Shown here: positions 1-7,383 of the stretch, piece by piece
How the letters are laid out: every line of letters begins with the position of its first letter
Numbering within the stretch: the first letter of the stretch is position 1
Source of the DNA: Verrucomicrobiota bacterium
Lineage (GTDB): Bacteria; Verrucomicrobiota; Verrucomicrobiia; Opitutales; Opitutaceae
Direction: 5' to 3'
NCBI GenBank assembly: GCA_023426435.1
Contig: JAFAAS010000007.1
Location: forward strand, 1 to 21,478
DNA length: 21,478 bases
Notes under the pieces: model-generated
Seen by the model: the letters and a program-made list of their open reading frames with translations, nothing else
Databases searched by the model: none
Told to the model about the DNA's origin: nothing
Made by a program: the position numbers and the translations under genes

Positions 1-1328
1 ATCACAATCAGCCCGGTCACCTCGCCCGCGCTGCGCACGTGCTGCTCCGCCGCATACGTCTTCCGCCCCAGCCCATACACGCCGCCAATCGCAAACCCGA
101 GCGCGAATACCGTCTGCCCCACCCCAAAAGTCCCCAGCTGCCACTTCGCCTGCGCCCACGTCCGTTCGCGCATCGCGCCTCCGCGATCGCGCCGCACCGC
201 CTCGCACACGAAATACGCCGCCGCCATGAACGCCATCGTCACCGCGCCGAGCGACGCATGATAATGCGCCGGCACGAGTGTCGTTGATCCGCGGATACAC
301 GCGCCGAGCACGATCCCCAGCACCGCCAGCGCCGCGCTCGCGACAAATCCGACGATCCCAATCGTAGCGGAACGCGCGAGCGTCTCGCCGCTCCGCCTCG
401 CCGCCCACAACCGCCTCACGCCCACCACCAACACCACCACGATCGCCGGAAAAATCCCCCACCGCATCAACTGCGTCGACCCGCTGTGATACAACGTATC
501 CAACGTCCCGCGCATCGTCAGCAGCGGCATCGCCACTTGCGGCAACACCAGCAGCGCAAACACCCCGCGCGCCGCGCGCACGCTCAACACCGGCCCGCCC
601 GTCGCCCGCGCAATCAACCACAACCACACCGCCAGCATCGCGCTCGCATTCGCCGCCTGCAGCACGTGCCCCGGTCCCCACGCCAGAAATTCCGCGCGCG
701 TGTAGGCATCGACACCGTCAGGTAAACCCGCGCGCGCCGATACCCACGTCGTCGCCGCGATCGCCACCAGCACCGTCGCCGCCTGCAATCCAATCGCCGC
801 ATCCGCCGGCAACTCGCTCCGCCTCGCCGTCGGCTCTCCCAGCGACAGCAACAAAAACGCCAGCATCCCCGCGAAGAACATCGCCAGCCCCGCGCCAAAC
901 AGCGGGTGATCGATCACCGGCACATAATTCGCCAGAATCGGCTGCGCCCCGCGCATCAACGCCCCCGCCAGCATCGCCACCACGCCGCCCGCCGCGCCCA
1001 TGAACGCCGCGCGCGCCAGCGCGCCGCCACCCGCCGGCGCCCGCATCGCCATCAGCGCACCGAGAAACGCGTAAAACCACACCACCAGCGCGAGGTCCAC
1101 GTGCACGACCAGGCAGCGCTTGAAAAACAACGGATCGTCGATGATCCGCGACAGCACCGGCAGCCGTCCCACCACAACCGATAACGACAACAGCCCCGCC
1201 ACCACCAGGCTGCCCACCGCCAGCACGCTCCAACACTTCGCTTCCACGCTCACCGCCGTCATCCGCGCATCCGTTCGCGCCGCGCCGCGGATCGCCACCG
1301 GGGTCGGAACGAACGTTGTCGAAACCAT
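1..1328 (-). CDS. Heme-copper oxidase subunit I-like membrane protein (partial, C-terminus beyond left edge)
   Basis: An open frame of 442 codons runs from ATG at 1328 off the left edge without a stop. It is a polytopic membrane protein with about eleven hydrophobic segments visible. Spacing of histidines fits COX1-family subunits: H76 in the second helix (HVDLALVVW, usual low-spin heme ligand), H221 in the sixth (WGPGHVLQ, usual CuB position) and the H355-x-H357 pair in the tenth (usual high- and low-spin heme ligands). The double histidine expected in helix seven is not seen; only H281 lies nearby. The family reduces O2 or NO at a heme-copper centre in the inner membrane. The divergent neighbour ctaB makes heme O, which supports a respiratory role. 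Start chosen because an FNR-type promoter lies about 30 bases upstream. It may be a cbb3-like or NOR-like divergent member; the substrate cannot be told from this. Confidence 0.65.
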   Translation of the reverse strand, partial: MVSTTFVPTPVAIRGAARTDARMTAVSVEAKCWSVLAVGSLVVAGLLSLSVVVGRLPVLSRIIDDPLFFKRCLVVHVDLALVVWFYAFLGALMAMRAPAGGGALARAAFMGAAGGVVAMLAGALMRGAQPILANYVPVIDHPLFGAGLAMFFAGMLAFLLLSLGEPTARRSELPADAAIGLQAATVLVAIAATTWVSARAGLPDGVDAYTRAEFLAWGPGHVLQAANASAMLAVWLWLIARATGGPVLSVRAARGVFALLVLPQVAMPLLTMRGTLDTLYHSGSTQLMRWGIFPAIVVVLVVGVRRLWAARRSGETLARSATIGIVGFVASAALAVLGIVLGACIRGSTTLVPAHYHASLGAVTMAFMAAAYFVCEAVRRDRGGAMRERTWAQAKWQLGTFGVGQTVFALGFAIGGVYGLGRKTYAAEQHVRSAGEVTGLIV

Positions 1329-1365
1329 CGAACTCGCTGGAGGCGGAGGCATGGCGGGTGCGACG

Positions 1366-1409
1366 TTTATACGCACTCCGGCCGCGCCATTCCTTGATCC
1401 ACATCAAGG
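1366..1409 (-). promoter_or_regulatory. FNR/Anr-type box and class II promoter of the oxidase-like gene
   Basis: Positions 1394-1407 read TTGAT-CCAC-ATCAA, a perfect match to the FNR/Anr consensus TTGATnnnnATCAA. The palindrome extends one CC/GG step on each side (1392-1409). On the minus strand a TATAAA -10 element lies at 1371-1366, which predicts a start near 1359. The box centre (1400.5) would then be about 41.5 bases upstream, the standard class II activator position. The predicted leader to the ATG at 1328 is about 30 bases. A CRP-family regulator sensing low oxygen or NO is therefore the likely activator. The same box could also act on ctaB, but the plus-strand -10 (TACGCT near 1430) is poor. 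The site is read directly; the regulator is inferred. Confidence 0.75.
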
Positions 1410-1447
1410 CTCACGCGCGAAATCTCCGCTACGCTCGTCACATTGTC

Positions 1448-2374
1448 GTGACCAGCCTCCCCGCCATCGCCTCGAGCCCGTCCACCGCTCTACCGCTCGC
1501 GCTCCGATTCCACTCCACGCTCACGGTCGTTCGCGCGCTCTTCGTCCTCACCAAACCCCGTCTCGCTTTCTTCTCCATCCTCACCGCGCTCGTCGCCTAC
1601 GCGACCGCCGTCGAAGCGATCGTTTTCTCCCACGCGCTGTTCACGCTCCTCGGCACCACCTTCGCCGCCGCCGGCGCGCTGTCGCTCAACCAATGGTGGG
1701 AACGCCGCACCGACGCCCTCATGCGCCGCACCCGCCAACGCCCGCTCCCCGCCGCGGAAATCTCCCCCGGCTTCGCTCTCCTCTGGAGTCTCTCCCTTTC
1801 GCTCGCCGGCATTCTCCTCCTCGCCCTCACCATCAATCTCTCTTCCGCCGCCTTCGCCGCCGCCACCATCCTGCTCTACGGTATCATCTACACCCCGCTC
1901 AAACGTCGCACACGCTGGGCCACCGAGGTCGGCTCACTTTCCGGCGCACTTCCGCCGCTCCTCGGCTGCGCCGCCGCCGGCAACCTCGCTTCGCCCCACG
2001 GCTGGTCCCTCGCCGCGATCCTTCTGTTTTGGCAAATGCCTCACTTCTTCGCGATCGGCTGGAGGTATCGCGCCGATTACCGCGCCGCGGATTTCCCACT
2101 TCTTCCCGCCATCGACGAAACCGGCGCGCGCACCGCCGCATGGTCTTGTTTCTACGCCGTCCTCACCGTCGCCGCATCCATCACGCCGTGCATCCTCGGC
2201 CTGTTCGGCCCTCTCTACGCCGCGACCGCACTCATCGCCGGCCTTCTGTTTCTGCGCGCCGCCTTTCAATTTCACGCCGCCACCCCTTCACGCGACGTCG
2301 CCGCCCGCCGCCTCTTTCTCGCTTCCATCCTTTACCTGCCCGCTCTCCTCCTCGCTTCCGCCACTTCCTTGTAG
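1448..2374 (+). CDS. ctaB: Protoheme IX farnesyltransferase (heme O synthase), UbiA family
   Basis: Transfers a farnesyl group from farnesyl diphosphate to protoheme to make heme O for terminal oxidases; an inner-membrane enzyme. From the proposed GTG at 1448 the product is 308 residues, normal for the family, with about eight or nine membrane segments. The catalytic loop is visible as N81-QWWERRTD89-ALMRRT followed by RPLPA, matching the CtaB signature (N-x3-D-x3-D-x2-M-x-RT-x2-RP, with E for the first D). The second loop YTPLKRRT and the segment FWQMPHFFAIGW are also typical. The frame is open from TTG at 1316, but that start would lie inside the divergent oxidase-like gene and its promoter, so a downstream start is preferred; no ribosome-binding site decides it. 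It ends with TAG at 2374. Function is confident; the start is moderate. Confidence 0.87.
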   Translation: MTSLPAIASSPSTALPLALRFHSTLTVVRALFVLTKPRLAFFSILTALVAYATAVEAIVFSHALFTLLGTTFAAAGALSLNQWWERRTDALMRRTRQRPLPAAEISPGFALLWSLSLSLAGILLLALTINLSSAAFAAATILLYGIIYTPLKRRTRWATEVGSLSGALPPLLGCAAAGNLASPHGWSLAAILLFWQMPHFFAIGWRYRADYRAADFPLLPAIDETGARTAAWSCFYAVLTVAASITPCILGLFGPLYAATALIAGLLFLRAAFQFHAATPSRDVAARRLFLASILYLPALLLASATSL

Positions 2375-2451
2375 CGGTCGCAGGGCCAGCCCCCGATGCG
2401 CTCCGCTCCCGCGCGCGCAGAACCAGTTTTCCCCGCGCGTGTCTGGCCCCC

Positions 2452-3576
2452 ATGATCGCGCTCAAGCTCGCTCTCGCAGTATTGAGCTTCGTCGTCATCG
2501 TCCAAACCGCGCTGTCCTTCGTTCGCAGCCGCGCATGGTGGGTGCGCATCTTCGATTTCCCCCGCGCCCAAATCGCCGCCCTCAGCACGCTCCTCCTTGT
2601 CGCGTTCGGACTCGCCAACGTCGGCTTCGAAAACGCCCGACCGTGGGAATGGCTGCTCTTCATTCTCCTCGGTCTCGCCGTCGCCATCCAGGTCGCGCAA
2701 ATGCTGCCCTACACCCGCTTCTGGCGCCACCAATCTCCTCAGGCCACCGCGCCCGGCGACGCCCCGCACCTGCGCATCGTGATCTCCAATGTCTGCATGA
2801 AAAACCGCGCGTTCGACCGCTGGCTCAAGGTGATGCGCGCCCCCGACCCCCATCTCATCATCGCCGTCGAGATCGACCGCGCGTGGGTCGACGCCCTCTC
2901 CCCGCTGCACGTCGACTACCCGCATCGCATCCTCCACCCCCAAGACAACACCTACGGCATCGCCCTCTACTCACGCTTCCCGCTCGAATCTTCGAAGATC
3001 GAGCACCTCGTCGAAAACGACGTCCCGAGCGTCTTCACCACCTTGGTATTGCCGTCCGGCGATCGCGTGCGCTGCGTCGTCCTCCATCCGCGACCGCCGC
3101 GCCCCGACATCCGCCAAGACTCCGACCTCCGCGACGCCGAACTCGTGCGCGCCGCCCAAATCGTCCGCGAATTCCGTTCCCCTTTCATCGTCGCCGGCGA
3201 TCTCAACGACGTCGCCTGGAGCCACACCACTCACCTCTTCCAACGCATGGTCGGCGCCCTCGATCCACGCATCGGCCGCGGCATCTTCGCCACTTTTCAC
3301 ACGCGCCACCGCTGGATGCGCTACCCGCTCGACCACTTGTTCCACTCCGAACATTTCGCCGTCGCCCAGCTTCAACGTCTCCCCGACGTCGGCAGCGATC
3401 ACTTCCCGATCTTCATCGAACTCGTCCTCCAGCCCAAAACCGCCGCCCACGCCCCCACCCCTCAATTCGACGCAGAGGACGAAAAGCAGGCCGCTGAAGC
3501 CGTGCACGACGCGATCGAGCATCGCCAAAACGAAACCCCCGCCGAGCGCCACCAGCGCAAAGCCGCCGACCAGTAG
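2452..3576 (+). CDS. Membrane-anchored endonuclease/exonuclease/phosphatase (EEP) family protein
   Basis: The 374-residue product has two or three N-terminal hydrophobic segments (about 3-24, 40-57, 65-85) and a C-terminal EEP domain (about 105-330). Family metal and catalytic positions are visible: N113 in ISNVCMKN, E140 in IIAVEID, D250 and N252 in VAGDLND, D294-H295 in the YPLDH segment, and D316-H317 in VGSDHFPI. EEP domains hydrolyse phosphodiester or phosphomonoester bonds in DNA, RNA or phospholipid head groups. The membrane anchor suggests action at or outside the inner membrane, as in YafD-like proteins. The tail after about 330 is polar and charged. ATG 2452 is the first methionine before the hydrophobic segment; the open frame extends much further upstream but only as GC-rich shadow over ctaB. 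The substrate is unknown. Confidence 0.8.
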   Translation: MIALKLALAVLSFVVIVQTALSFVRSRAWWVRIFDFPRAQIAALSTLLLVAFGLANVGFENARPWEWLLFILLGLAVAIQVAQMLPYTRFWRHQSPQATAPGDAPHLRIVISNVCMKNRAFDRWLKVMRAPDPHLIIAVEIDRAWVDALSPLHVDYPHRILHPQDNTYGIALYSRFPLESSKIEHLVENDVPSVFTTLVLPSGDRVRCVVLHPRPPRPDIRQDSDLRDAELVRAAQIVREFRSPFIVAGDLNDVAWSHTTHLFQRMVGALDPRIGRGIFATFHTRHRWMRYPLDHLFHSEHFAVAQLQRLPDVGSDHFPIFIELVLQPKTAAHAPTPQFDAEDEKQAAEAVHDAIEHRQNETPAERHQRKAADQ

Positions 3577-3652
3577 CGGGTAGCGCAAGCCCGTCCACCT
3601 CGAGCGGTCGGCTTCCGCCGAGCCGTCCTAACACCCCGCTCACGGGGGTGTG
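3577..3652. repeat. Cluster of three small inverted repeats after the EEP gene
   Basis: Three hairpins follow the TAG stop closely: CGGG(3577-3580)/CCCG(3589-3592); TCGGC(3608-3612)/GCCGA(3617-3621) with loop TTCC; and ACACCCC(3631-3637)/GGGGTGT(3645-3651). None is followed by a T-run on either strand, since the last is followed by an A-rich stretch on the plus strand. They are therefore not canonical intrinsic terminators. They resemble dispersed palindromic units or mRNA 3' end stabilisers. The remainder of the gap to 3841 holds the Hsp20 promoter region. Confidence 0.5.
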
Positions 3653-3740
3653 AAAAAACTTCACGCTCGCGCTTCCCACGCGCGCCGAAGATTCACACCC
3701 GCCTTCGCCGGCGCTAAACTAAGTCCCCTAAAAAACGCGA

Positions 3741-3769
3741 CTTATGCTCCAACCCTCGCGGCATACATT
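3741..3769 (+). promoter_or_regulatory. Possible heat-shock-type promoter for the Hsp20 pair
   Basis: CTTATG at 3741-3746 and CGGCATACA at 3760-3768 are separated by 13 bases. They partly match the sigma-32 pattern CTTGAA / CCCCATnTA. The same segment can also be read as a weak housekeeping -10 (TACATT, 3764-3769). No CIRCE palindrome was seen. Weak evidence, supported mainly by position upstream of heat-shock genes. Confidence 0.3.
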
Positions 3770-3841
3770 CTGCGAATAGGGTGGCATCCAACAACTCCGC
3801 CTCGGCGGAAAACCCAACCAAAAAACTACACTATCACGACC

Positions 3842-4300
3842 ATGAGAATCGTTCGTTACACCTATCCTTCCTATCGTCAGCCGATCACCTCTTTGGGCCG
3901 CTGGTCCCAATCCCCGTGGTCGGGCCTCGAAAGTGAAATCGACCGTCTGTTTGAAACTGCGCTCTCTAGCTTCTCCGACGCGAGCACGTCGACGCACTTC
4001 CCGGTCGATCTCTACGAAGACAACGACAACGCCTACGTCCGCGCCGAACTTCCGGGCGTAAATCGCGACGAGATCAACGTCGAGGTGGTCGAGGATTACC
4101 TCACCATCAGCGCCACGCGCAAAACGCCCGCGACCGACGGCCAGGCCGAACAGTCGTTCTCGTTCAGCCGCTCCGTGAACATCCCGGAGGAGGTGCAGGC
4201 CGACAAGGTCAGCGCCAGCTACGAAAACGGCGTCCTCACCGTCACGCTGCCCAAGCGCGAAGAGGCCAAGCCGCGCAAGGTCAGCGTCGCCGTCAAGTAA
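3842..4300 (+). CDS. Hsp20/alpha-crystallin small heat-shock protein (first copy)
   Basis: ATP-independent cytoplasmic holdase that binds unfolding proteins as large oligomers. The 152-residue product has a short N-terminal arm with SPWSGLESEIDRLFE, an alpha-crystallin domain (about 48-140) and the domain signature ASYENGVLTVTLPK. A short tail carries V-x-V (KVSVAV), equivalent to the I-x-I motif that docks neighbouring subunits. Length is usual for the family. The start at ATG 3842 is preceded by an A/C-rich leader without a Shine-Dalgarno sequence; the frame is open upstream to 3650 but that part is not Hsp20-like. A second, more divergent copy follows 48 bases later, with the shared terminator after it, so the two are probably one transcript. 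Confidence 0.93.
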   Translation: MRIVRYTYPSYRQPITSLGRWSQSPWSGLESEIDRLFETALSSFSDASTSTHFPVDLYEDNDNAYVRAELPGVNRDEINVEVVEDYLTISATRKTPATDGQAEQSFSFSRSVNIPEEVQADKVSASYENGVLTVTLPKREEAKPRKVSVAVK

Positions 4301-4348
4301 GCGGCGCCGCCCACGATCCACATCCATCAACTCTCAACATTCACAACC

Positions 4349-4756
4349 ATGTCTCTCCTCAACGCTCTCATTCCTTCGCTTAACCGGCTTCCGGTCCGCC
4401 GCGAGCGCTCCAGCTCTCAATCCGATCTCGGTCCAACCGTGAAGCCACTCTACGAAATCAAGGAAACGAACGACGCTTTCGGCGTCACCGTTTACCTGCC
4501 CGGCGTTCAAAAGGACGGCCTTGAACTCACCGCCGACGCCGGCGAACTCCGCATCGTCGGACGCCGCCAGTGGAAACAGCCGGAAACCTGGACCGCCCTG
4601 TATCGCGAATCGGCCGACGCCGCGTTCGAACTCGTGCTCACGCACGACAACGCGATCGATGCCGACAAAATCGCCGCCGAACTTCGCGATGGCGTCCTCC
4701 GCGTCTCCCTCCCGAAAGCCGAGGCCGTGAAGCCACGAAAGATCACCGTCAGCTAA
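4349..4756 (+). CDS. Hsp20/alpha-crystallin small heat-shock protein (second, divergent copy)
   Basis: The 135-residue product is an alpha-crystallin domain (about 32-128) with a basic, serine-rich N-terminus. The family signature appears as AAELRDGVLRVSLPK, and the C-terminus ends in the I-x-V pair (KITVS). It shares the domain plan of the preceding gene but little sequence: the KPRK segment before the tail is common to both, suggesting an old duplication. The strand-dimerisation region is shorter and differs in charge, so the two may form mixed oligomers or take different clients; that is inference. The ATG at 4349 follows a C/A-rich leader with no Shine-Dalgarno sequence. Transcription probably ends at the terminator at 4801. 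Confidence 0.9.
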   Translation: MSLLNALIPSLNRLPVRRERSSSQSDLGPTVKPLYEIKETNDAFGVTVYLPGVQKDGLELTADAGELRIVGRRQWKQPETWTALYRESADAAFELVLTHDNAIDADKIAAELRDGVLRVSLPKAEAVKPRKITVS

Positions 4757-4762
4757 CGACAA

Positions 4763-4787
4763 GTAGGTTGCGCGCTCGCCGCGCAAC
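4763..4787 (+). repeat. GTAG-headed hairpin repeat
   Basis: GTAG (4763-4766) is followed by GTTGCGCG (4767-4774), loop CTCGC, and CGCGCAAC (4780-4787), a perfect 8-bp stem. It lies seven bases beyond the Hsp20 stop and just upstream of the true terminator. It has the same plan as the elements at 11400, 15365 and 19832. Confidence 0.6.
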
Positions 4788-4800
4788 AACCACCTCCCGA

Positions 4801-4836
4801 AGCCGGATGCCCACTCGCATCCGGCTTTTTCCTTTT
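4801..4836 (+). terminator. Strong intrinsic terminator of the Hsp20 operon
   Basis: A perfect 10-bp stem, AGCCGGATGC (4801-4810) and GCATCCGGCT (4817-4826), has the six-base loop CCACTC. It is followed by a T-rich tract TTTTTCCTTTT. This is a textbook Rho-independent terminator for the plus strand. Confidence 0.93.
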
Positions 4837-4869
4837 GTCCGCCTCTCCGTCTTGCCAGCGTCACGCCCC

Positions 4870-5520
4870 ATGGCCCCCGCGCTCGTCGCCTCGCTGGTCT
4901 TCATCGGCTTCGGAGTTTTCGTCCTGCTCCTCCTCAAACTGGTCGCCGCGCAAAGTCGCCAAGCCCACCAAAATTTCACCGAGCTCGCCCAGCGTCTCGG
5001 TCTCGCGCCGGCCCCCGCCCAACCGAAGCTCGGCTTCTGGCCCCGGGGCAAGGCCGAGGGTCTCCTGCGCGGAAAACCCGCCGAGCTCTACAGCTACACC
5101 ACCGGCTCCGGCAAAAGCCGCGTCGCTTGGTCCGCACTGTCCGTCCAGCCTCGCGCCCACGGCGGACTCACCTTTTCCCTCACACCCCAAGGCCTGGGCT
5201 CGAAATTCGCCGAACTCTTCGGCGCCCGCGAAATCACCGTCGGCGATCCACCTTTCGACAAGGCTTGGTTCATCCGCACCAACCAACCCGAATTCTTCTC
5301 CGCCGCGCTCCTCCCCGAGCTCCGCGCCCGGCTCACCGCCGCCGTCCAAAACCGGCCCTCACCGCGACAACACTCGATCAAGCTCGACGGTCCGCGCGTC
5401 GTTTACGTGGAAGCCGGCGACTTCAACAGCCCCGCTTTGCGCGAACGCTTCACCCACATTGCCGAGGTCCTCTGCGATCTCGCCGACGTCGCCGAGGTCT
5501 TCGCCCAATCCAAGCGATGA
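4870..5520 (+). CDS. Membrane-anchored protein of unknown function
   Basis: The 216-residue product has one strong N-terminal membrane helix (about 5-26, VASLVFIGFGVFVLLLLKLV), then a soluble domain. It is not confidently recognised. The soluble part has an N-terminal helix with NFTELAQRLGL. Alternating strands follow, then a segment (KAWFIRTNQPEFFSAALLPELRARL) reminiscent of DUF3137-type membrane-associated proteins, in which a strand-rich domain reports on whether residues lie in or out. This resemblance is weak. The TGA stop at 5520 is followed by a 136-base gap with a decamer repeat. ATG 4870 directly precedes the membrane helix and lies 33 bases past the terminator of the Hsp20 pair. The frame is open further upstream, but that part overlaps the second Hsp20 gene and the terminator. 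Confidence 0.7.
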   Translation: MAPALVASLVFIGFGVFVLLLLKLVAAQSRQAHQNFTELAQRLGLAPAPAQPKLGFWPRGKAEGLLRGKPAELYSYTTGSGKSRVAWSALSVQPRAHGGLTFSLTPQGLGSKFAELFGAREITVGDPPFDKAWFIRTNQPEFFSAALLPELRARLTAAVQNRPSPRQHSIKLDGPRVVYVEAGDFNSPALRERFTHIAEVLCDLADVAEVFAQSKR

Positions 5521-5588
5521 AGCTCGATCCCAGACTGCAGGACGGGCTTTACGCCCCAACCAAACGCAACAACGCCCAGCAACTCGCC

Positions 5589-5618
5589 TGCGCGTTCCTT
5601 CGCGAACCTTCGCGGCCC
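5589..5618. repeat. Decamer repeat, three units (locus A)
   Basis: Three consecutive 10-base units lie in the gap between genes: TGCGCGTTCC, TTCGCGAACC and TTCGCGGCCC. They share the plan T-Y-C-G-Y-G-N4 with the loci at 15399, 18793 and 19887. A short GGGC/GCCC hairpin (5544-5556) sits upstream in the same gap. Confidence 0.6.
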
Positions 5619-5656
5619 AACTGAACGCCCCGTCCGACCTCCCCCGACCCAGCCGC

Positions 5657-6136
5657 GTGTCCCCCAAAACCGCCAACCTCCTCGCCCTCGTCATCACCGC
5701 CCTCGGCTGCACGCAGATGCTCGGTTACTTCACCGGCTCGCGCGCCCTGCGCGGCATCGGCCTCGCTTCCGTCGCCTCCCCGCTTCCCAAGGTGTTCTCC
5801 GACGTCGACGGTCTCGAAACCTTCGCATCCGAGTTTTCAATACATGGCATCGACGCCACCGGCGCCACTTTCATCTGGTCCGTCACGCCCGAACTCTACG
5901 CGCATCTCGAGGGCTGCTACAACCGCCGCAACGTTTACGGCGCCGCGCTCAGCTACGCGCCGCGCATGCCCGAACCGCTTTGGTCCGCCGTCTTCTGCTA
6001 CGGCCTGAAACCCGGCGGCCCGCTCCATCGCGAATTCAATCTTCCCGCCGGCGCCCGCGAGATCAGCGTCGAGATCCGCACCAAAACCCGCGGCCGCTCC
6101 GACGTCTGGGTTCTTCGTCCCGATTGCGCGCCATGA
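5657..6136 (+). CDS. Hypothetical protein with N-terminal membrane segment, coupled to the HTTM-DCC gene
   Basis: From GTG at 5657 the product is 159 residues with one N-terminal hydrophobic stretch (about 6-27), which could be an anchor or signal peptide, and a soluble domain I do not recognise. The soluble part is rich in aromatic residues and contains several polar strands (LYAHLEGCYNRRNVYGAAL, SAVFCYGLKPGG, REISVEIRTKTRG). The open frame extends upstream to 4835, but only as shadow; 5657 is the first plausible start beyond the intergenic repeat. Its TGA stop overlaps the ATG of the next gene (ATGA at 6133-6136), so the two are probably translationally coupled and may work together at the membrane. 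Reality of the gene is likely; function is unknown. Confidence 0.72.
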   Translation: MSPKTANLLALVITALGCTQMLGYFTGSRALRGIGLASVASPLPKVFSDVDGLETFASEFSIHGIDATGATFIWSVTPELYAHLEGCYNRRNVYGAALSYAPRMPEPLWSAVFCYGLKPGGPLHREFNLPAGAREISVEIRTKTRGRSDVWVLRPDCAP

Positions 6137-7383
6137 ACCGCACCGCCCCCGTTTCGGCCGCCCAATTCGCGCTCTTCCGCATTATCTTCGGCGCGTATCT
6201 CGCGATCCATTTCGCCACCCAGCTCCCGCACGCCGTCGAACTTTTCTCCGATCGCGGCGTCCTCCCCGACCCCGCCCTGAATCCACTCCACGGCCTCTTC
6301 CCCAATCCGCTCGCCGCCTGGAGTTCACCCGCGTTCGTTCTCGTTTTCATCTCCGCCCTCCTCGCGCTCAGTCTCGTTTTCACCGCCGGTTTCTTCCGCC
6401 GCACCGCCAGCCTCCTCCTGTGGTTCGGTTGGGCCGCGCTCTTCAATCGCAACAACCTCATCGCCAATCCTTCGCTTCCTTACGTCGGACTCATCCTGCT
6501 TTTCTGCGCCGTCATCCCACCCGGCGAACCTTGGAGCTTCCGCGCCCGTCCTCGCCCGCCCCACTCCTGGTATTTTCCCGCAGTCGCCTTCTGGGGCGCC
6601 TGGCTGCTCATGGCCGCCGGCTACACCGCAAGCGGCCTCATCAAACTCGAAAGCCCAAGCTGGGTGAACGGCACCGCTTTCCTCCATCTCATCGAAAACC
6701 CGCTCGCCCGCCCCGGCTTCGTCCGCGATCTCCTCGTCGCCGCCCCCGCCTCCGTCCACGCCGCGCTCACGTGGTTCGTGCTCGCGATGGAAATCCTCTT
6801 CCTCCCGCTCTGCTGCTTCCGCCGTGGCCGGCTCATCGCCTGGTCGTCGATGCTCGCGATGCATATCGGAATTTTAACTACGGTCGACTTCGCCGACCTC
6901 AGCTTCGGCATGGTGATGATCCACCTTTTCACGTTCGACCCGCGCTGGTTCCCCGCCCGCCGCGATCACCGCCAGCCCGTCCTCCTCTTCGACGGCGACT
7001 GCGGCCTGTGCAACGCCGCCGTTCGCCTCCTGCTCCGCGAGGATCCTTCCGCCCGCCTCCACTTCGCTCCGCTGCAAAGTCCCCTCGGCCAGGCCTACCT
7101 GCGTATCCAAAATCTACCGACAACGGACTTCGACAGCATCGTGTTCGTCCCCGACTGGGCCAACCCCACCCGCGGCGAATTCCGCCTCCGCACCGACGGC
7201 GTCCTCGCCGCCTGCGCCGAGATCGGCGGCGCCTGGCGCGTCCTCTCCGCCTTGCGCATCCTCCCGCGCTTTCTCCGCGACCCGTTCTACAAACTCGTCG
7301 CGCGCACGCGCTACGCCCTCTTCGGCGAATACATCCCGACGCCCCTGCCCGACCCGCGCTGGGAGGATCGTTTTATCTCGTAG
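6133..7383 (+). CDS. HTTM-like membrane domain fused to DCC (DUF393) domain protein
   Basis: The 416-residue product has two parts. Residues 1-270 form a polytopic membrane region resembling the HTTM family (related to the membrane part of vitamin K-dependent gamma-carboxylase), including ARTGL-like start features, the NxxLIANPSLPYVGL segment and a final ADLSFGMVMIHLFTFDPRWF helix. Residues 282-416 form a DUF393/DCC domain opened by LLFDGDCGLC, with C290-x2-C293. That motif is typical of thiol-disulfide oxidoreductase-like DCC proteins. The fusion suggests a membrane protein presenting a redox or metal-binding domain at the cytoplasmic face; that is inference. The start at ATG 6133 overlaps the preceding stop. 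The end overlaps the convergent hydroxylase gene by 11 bases. Confidence 0.85.
   Translation: MNRTAPVSAAQFALFRIIFGAYLAIHFATQLPHAVELFSDRGVLPDPALNPLHGLFPNPLAAWSSPAFVLVFISALLALSLVFTAGFFRRTASLLLWFGWAALFNRNNLIANPSLPYVGLILLFCAVIPPGEPWSFRARPRPPHSWYFPAVAFWGAWLLMAAGYTASGLIKLESPSWVNGTAFLHLIENPLARPGFVRDLLVAAPASVHAALTWFVLAMEILFLPLCCFRRGRLIAWSSMLAMHIGILTTVDFADLSFGMVMIHLFTFDPRWFPARRDHRQPVLLFDGDCGLCNAAVRLLLREDPSARLHFAPLQSPLGQAYLRIQNLPTTDFDSIVFVPDWANPTRGEFRLRTDGVLAACAEIGGAWRVLSALRILPRFLRDPFYKLVARTRYALFGEYIPTPLPDPRWEDRFIS

Noticed and set aside
718..1407. Minus-strand frame of 229 codons over the oxidase-like gene
   Set aside because: Glycine/arginine-rich shadow in another frame; the true frame has no stop in the window and shows clear membrane helices and heme-ligand histidines.
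1120..2451. Long upstream extension of the EEP frame (over 440 codons)
   Set aside because: It overlaps the divergent promoter and all of ctaB, has low-complexity basic composition, and shows no domain; a GC-rich shadow of the real genes.
3631..3652. Intrinsic terminator after the EEP gene
   Set aside because: The stem is good but it is followed by an A-rich stretch rather than T, and there is no T-run on the other strand.
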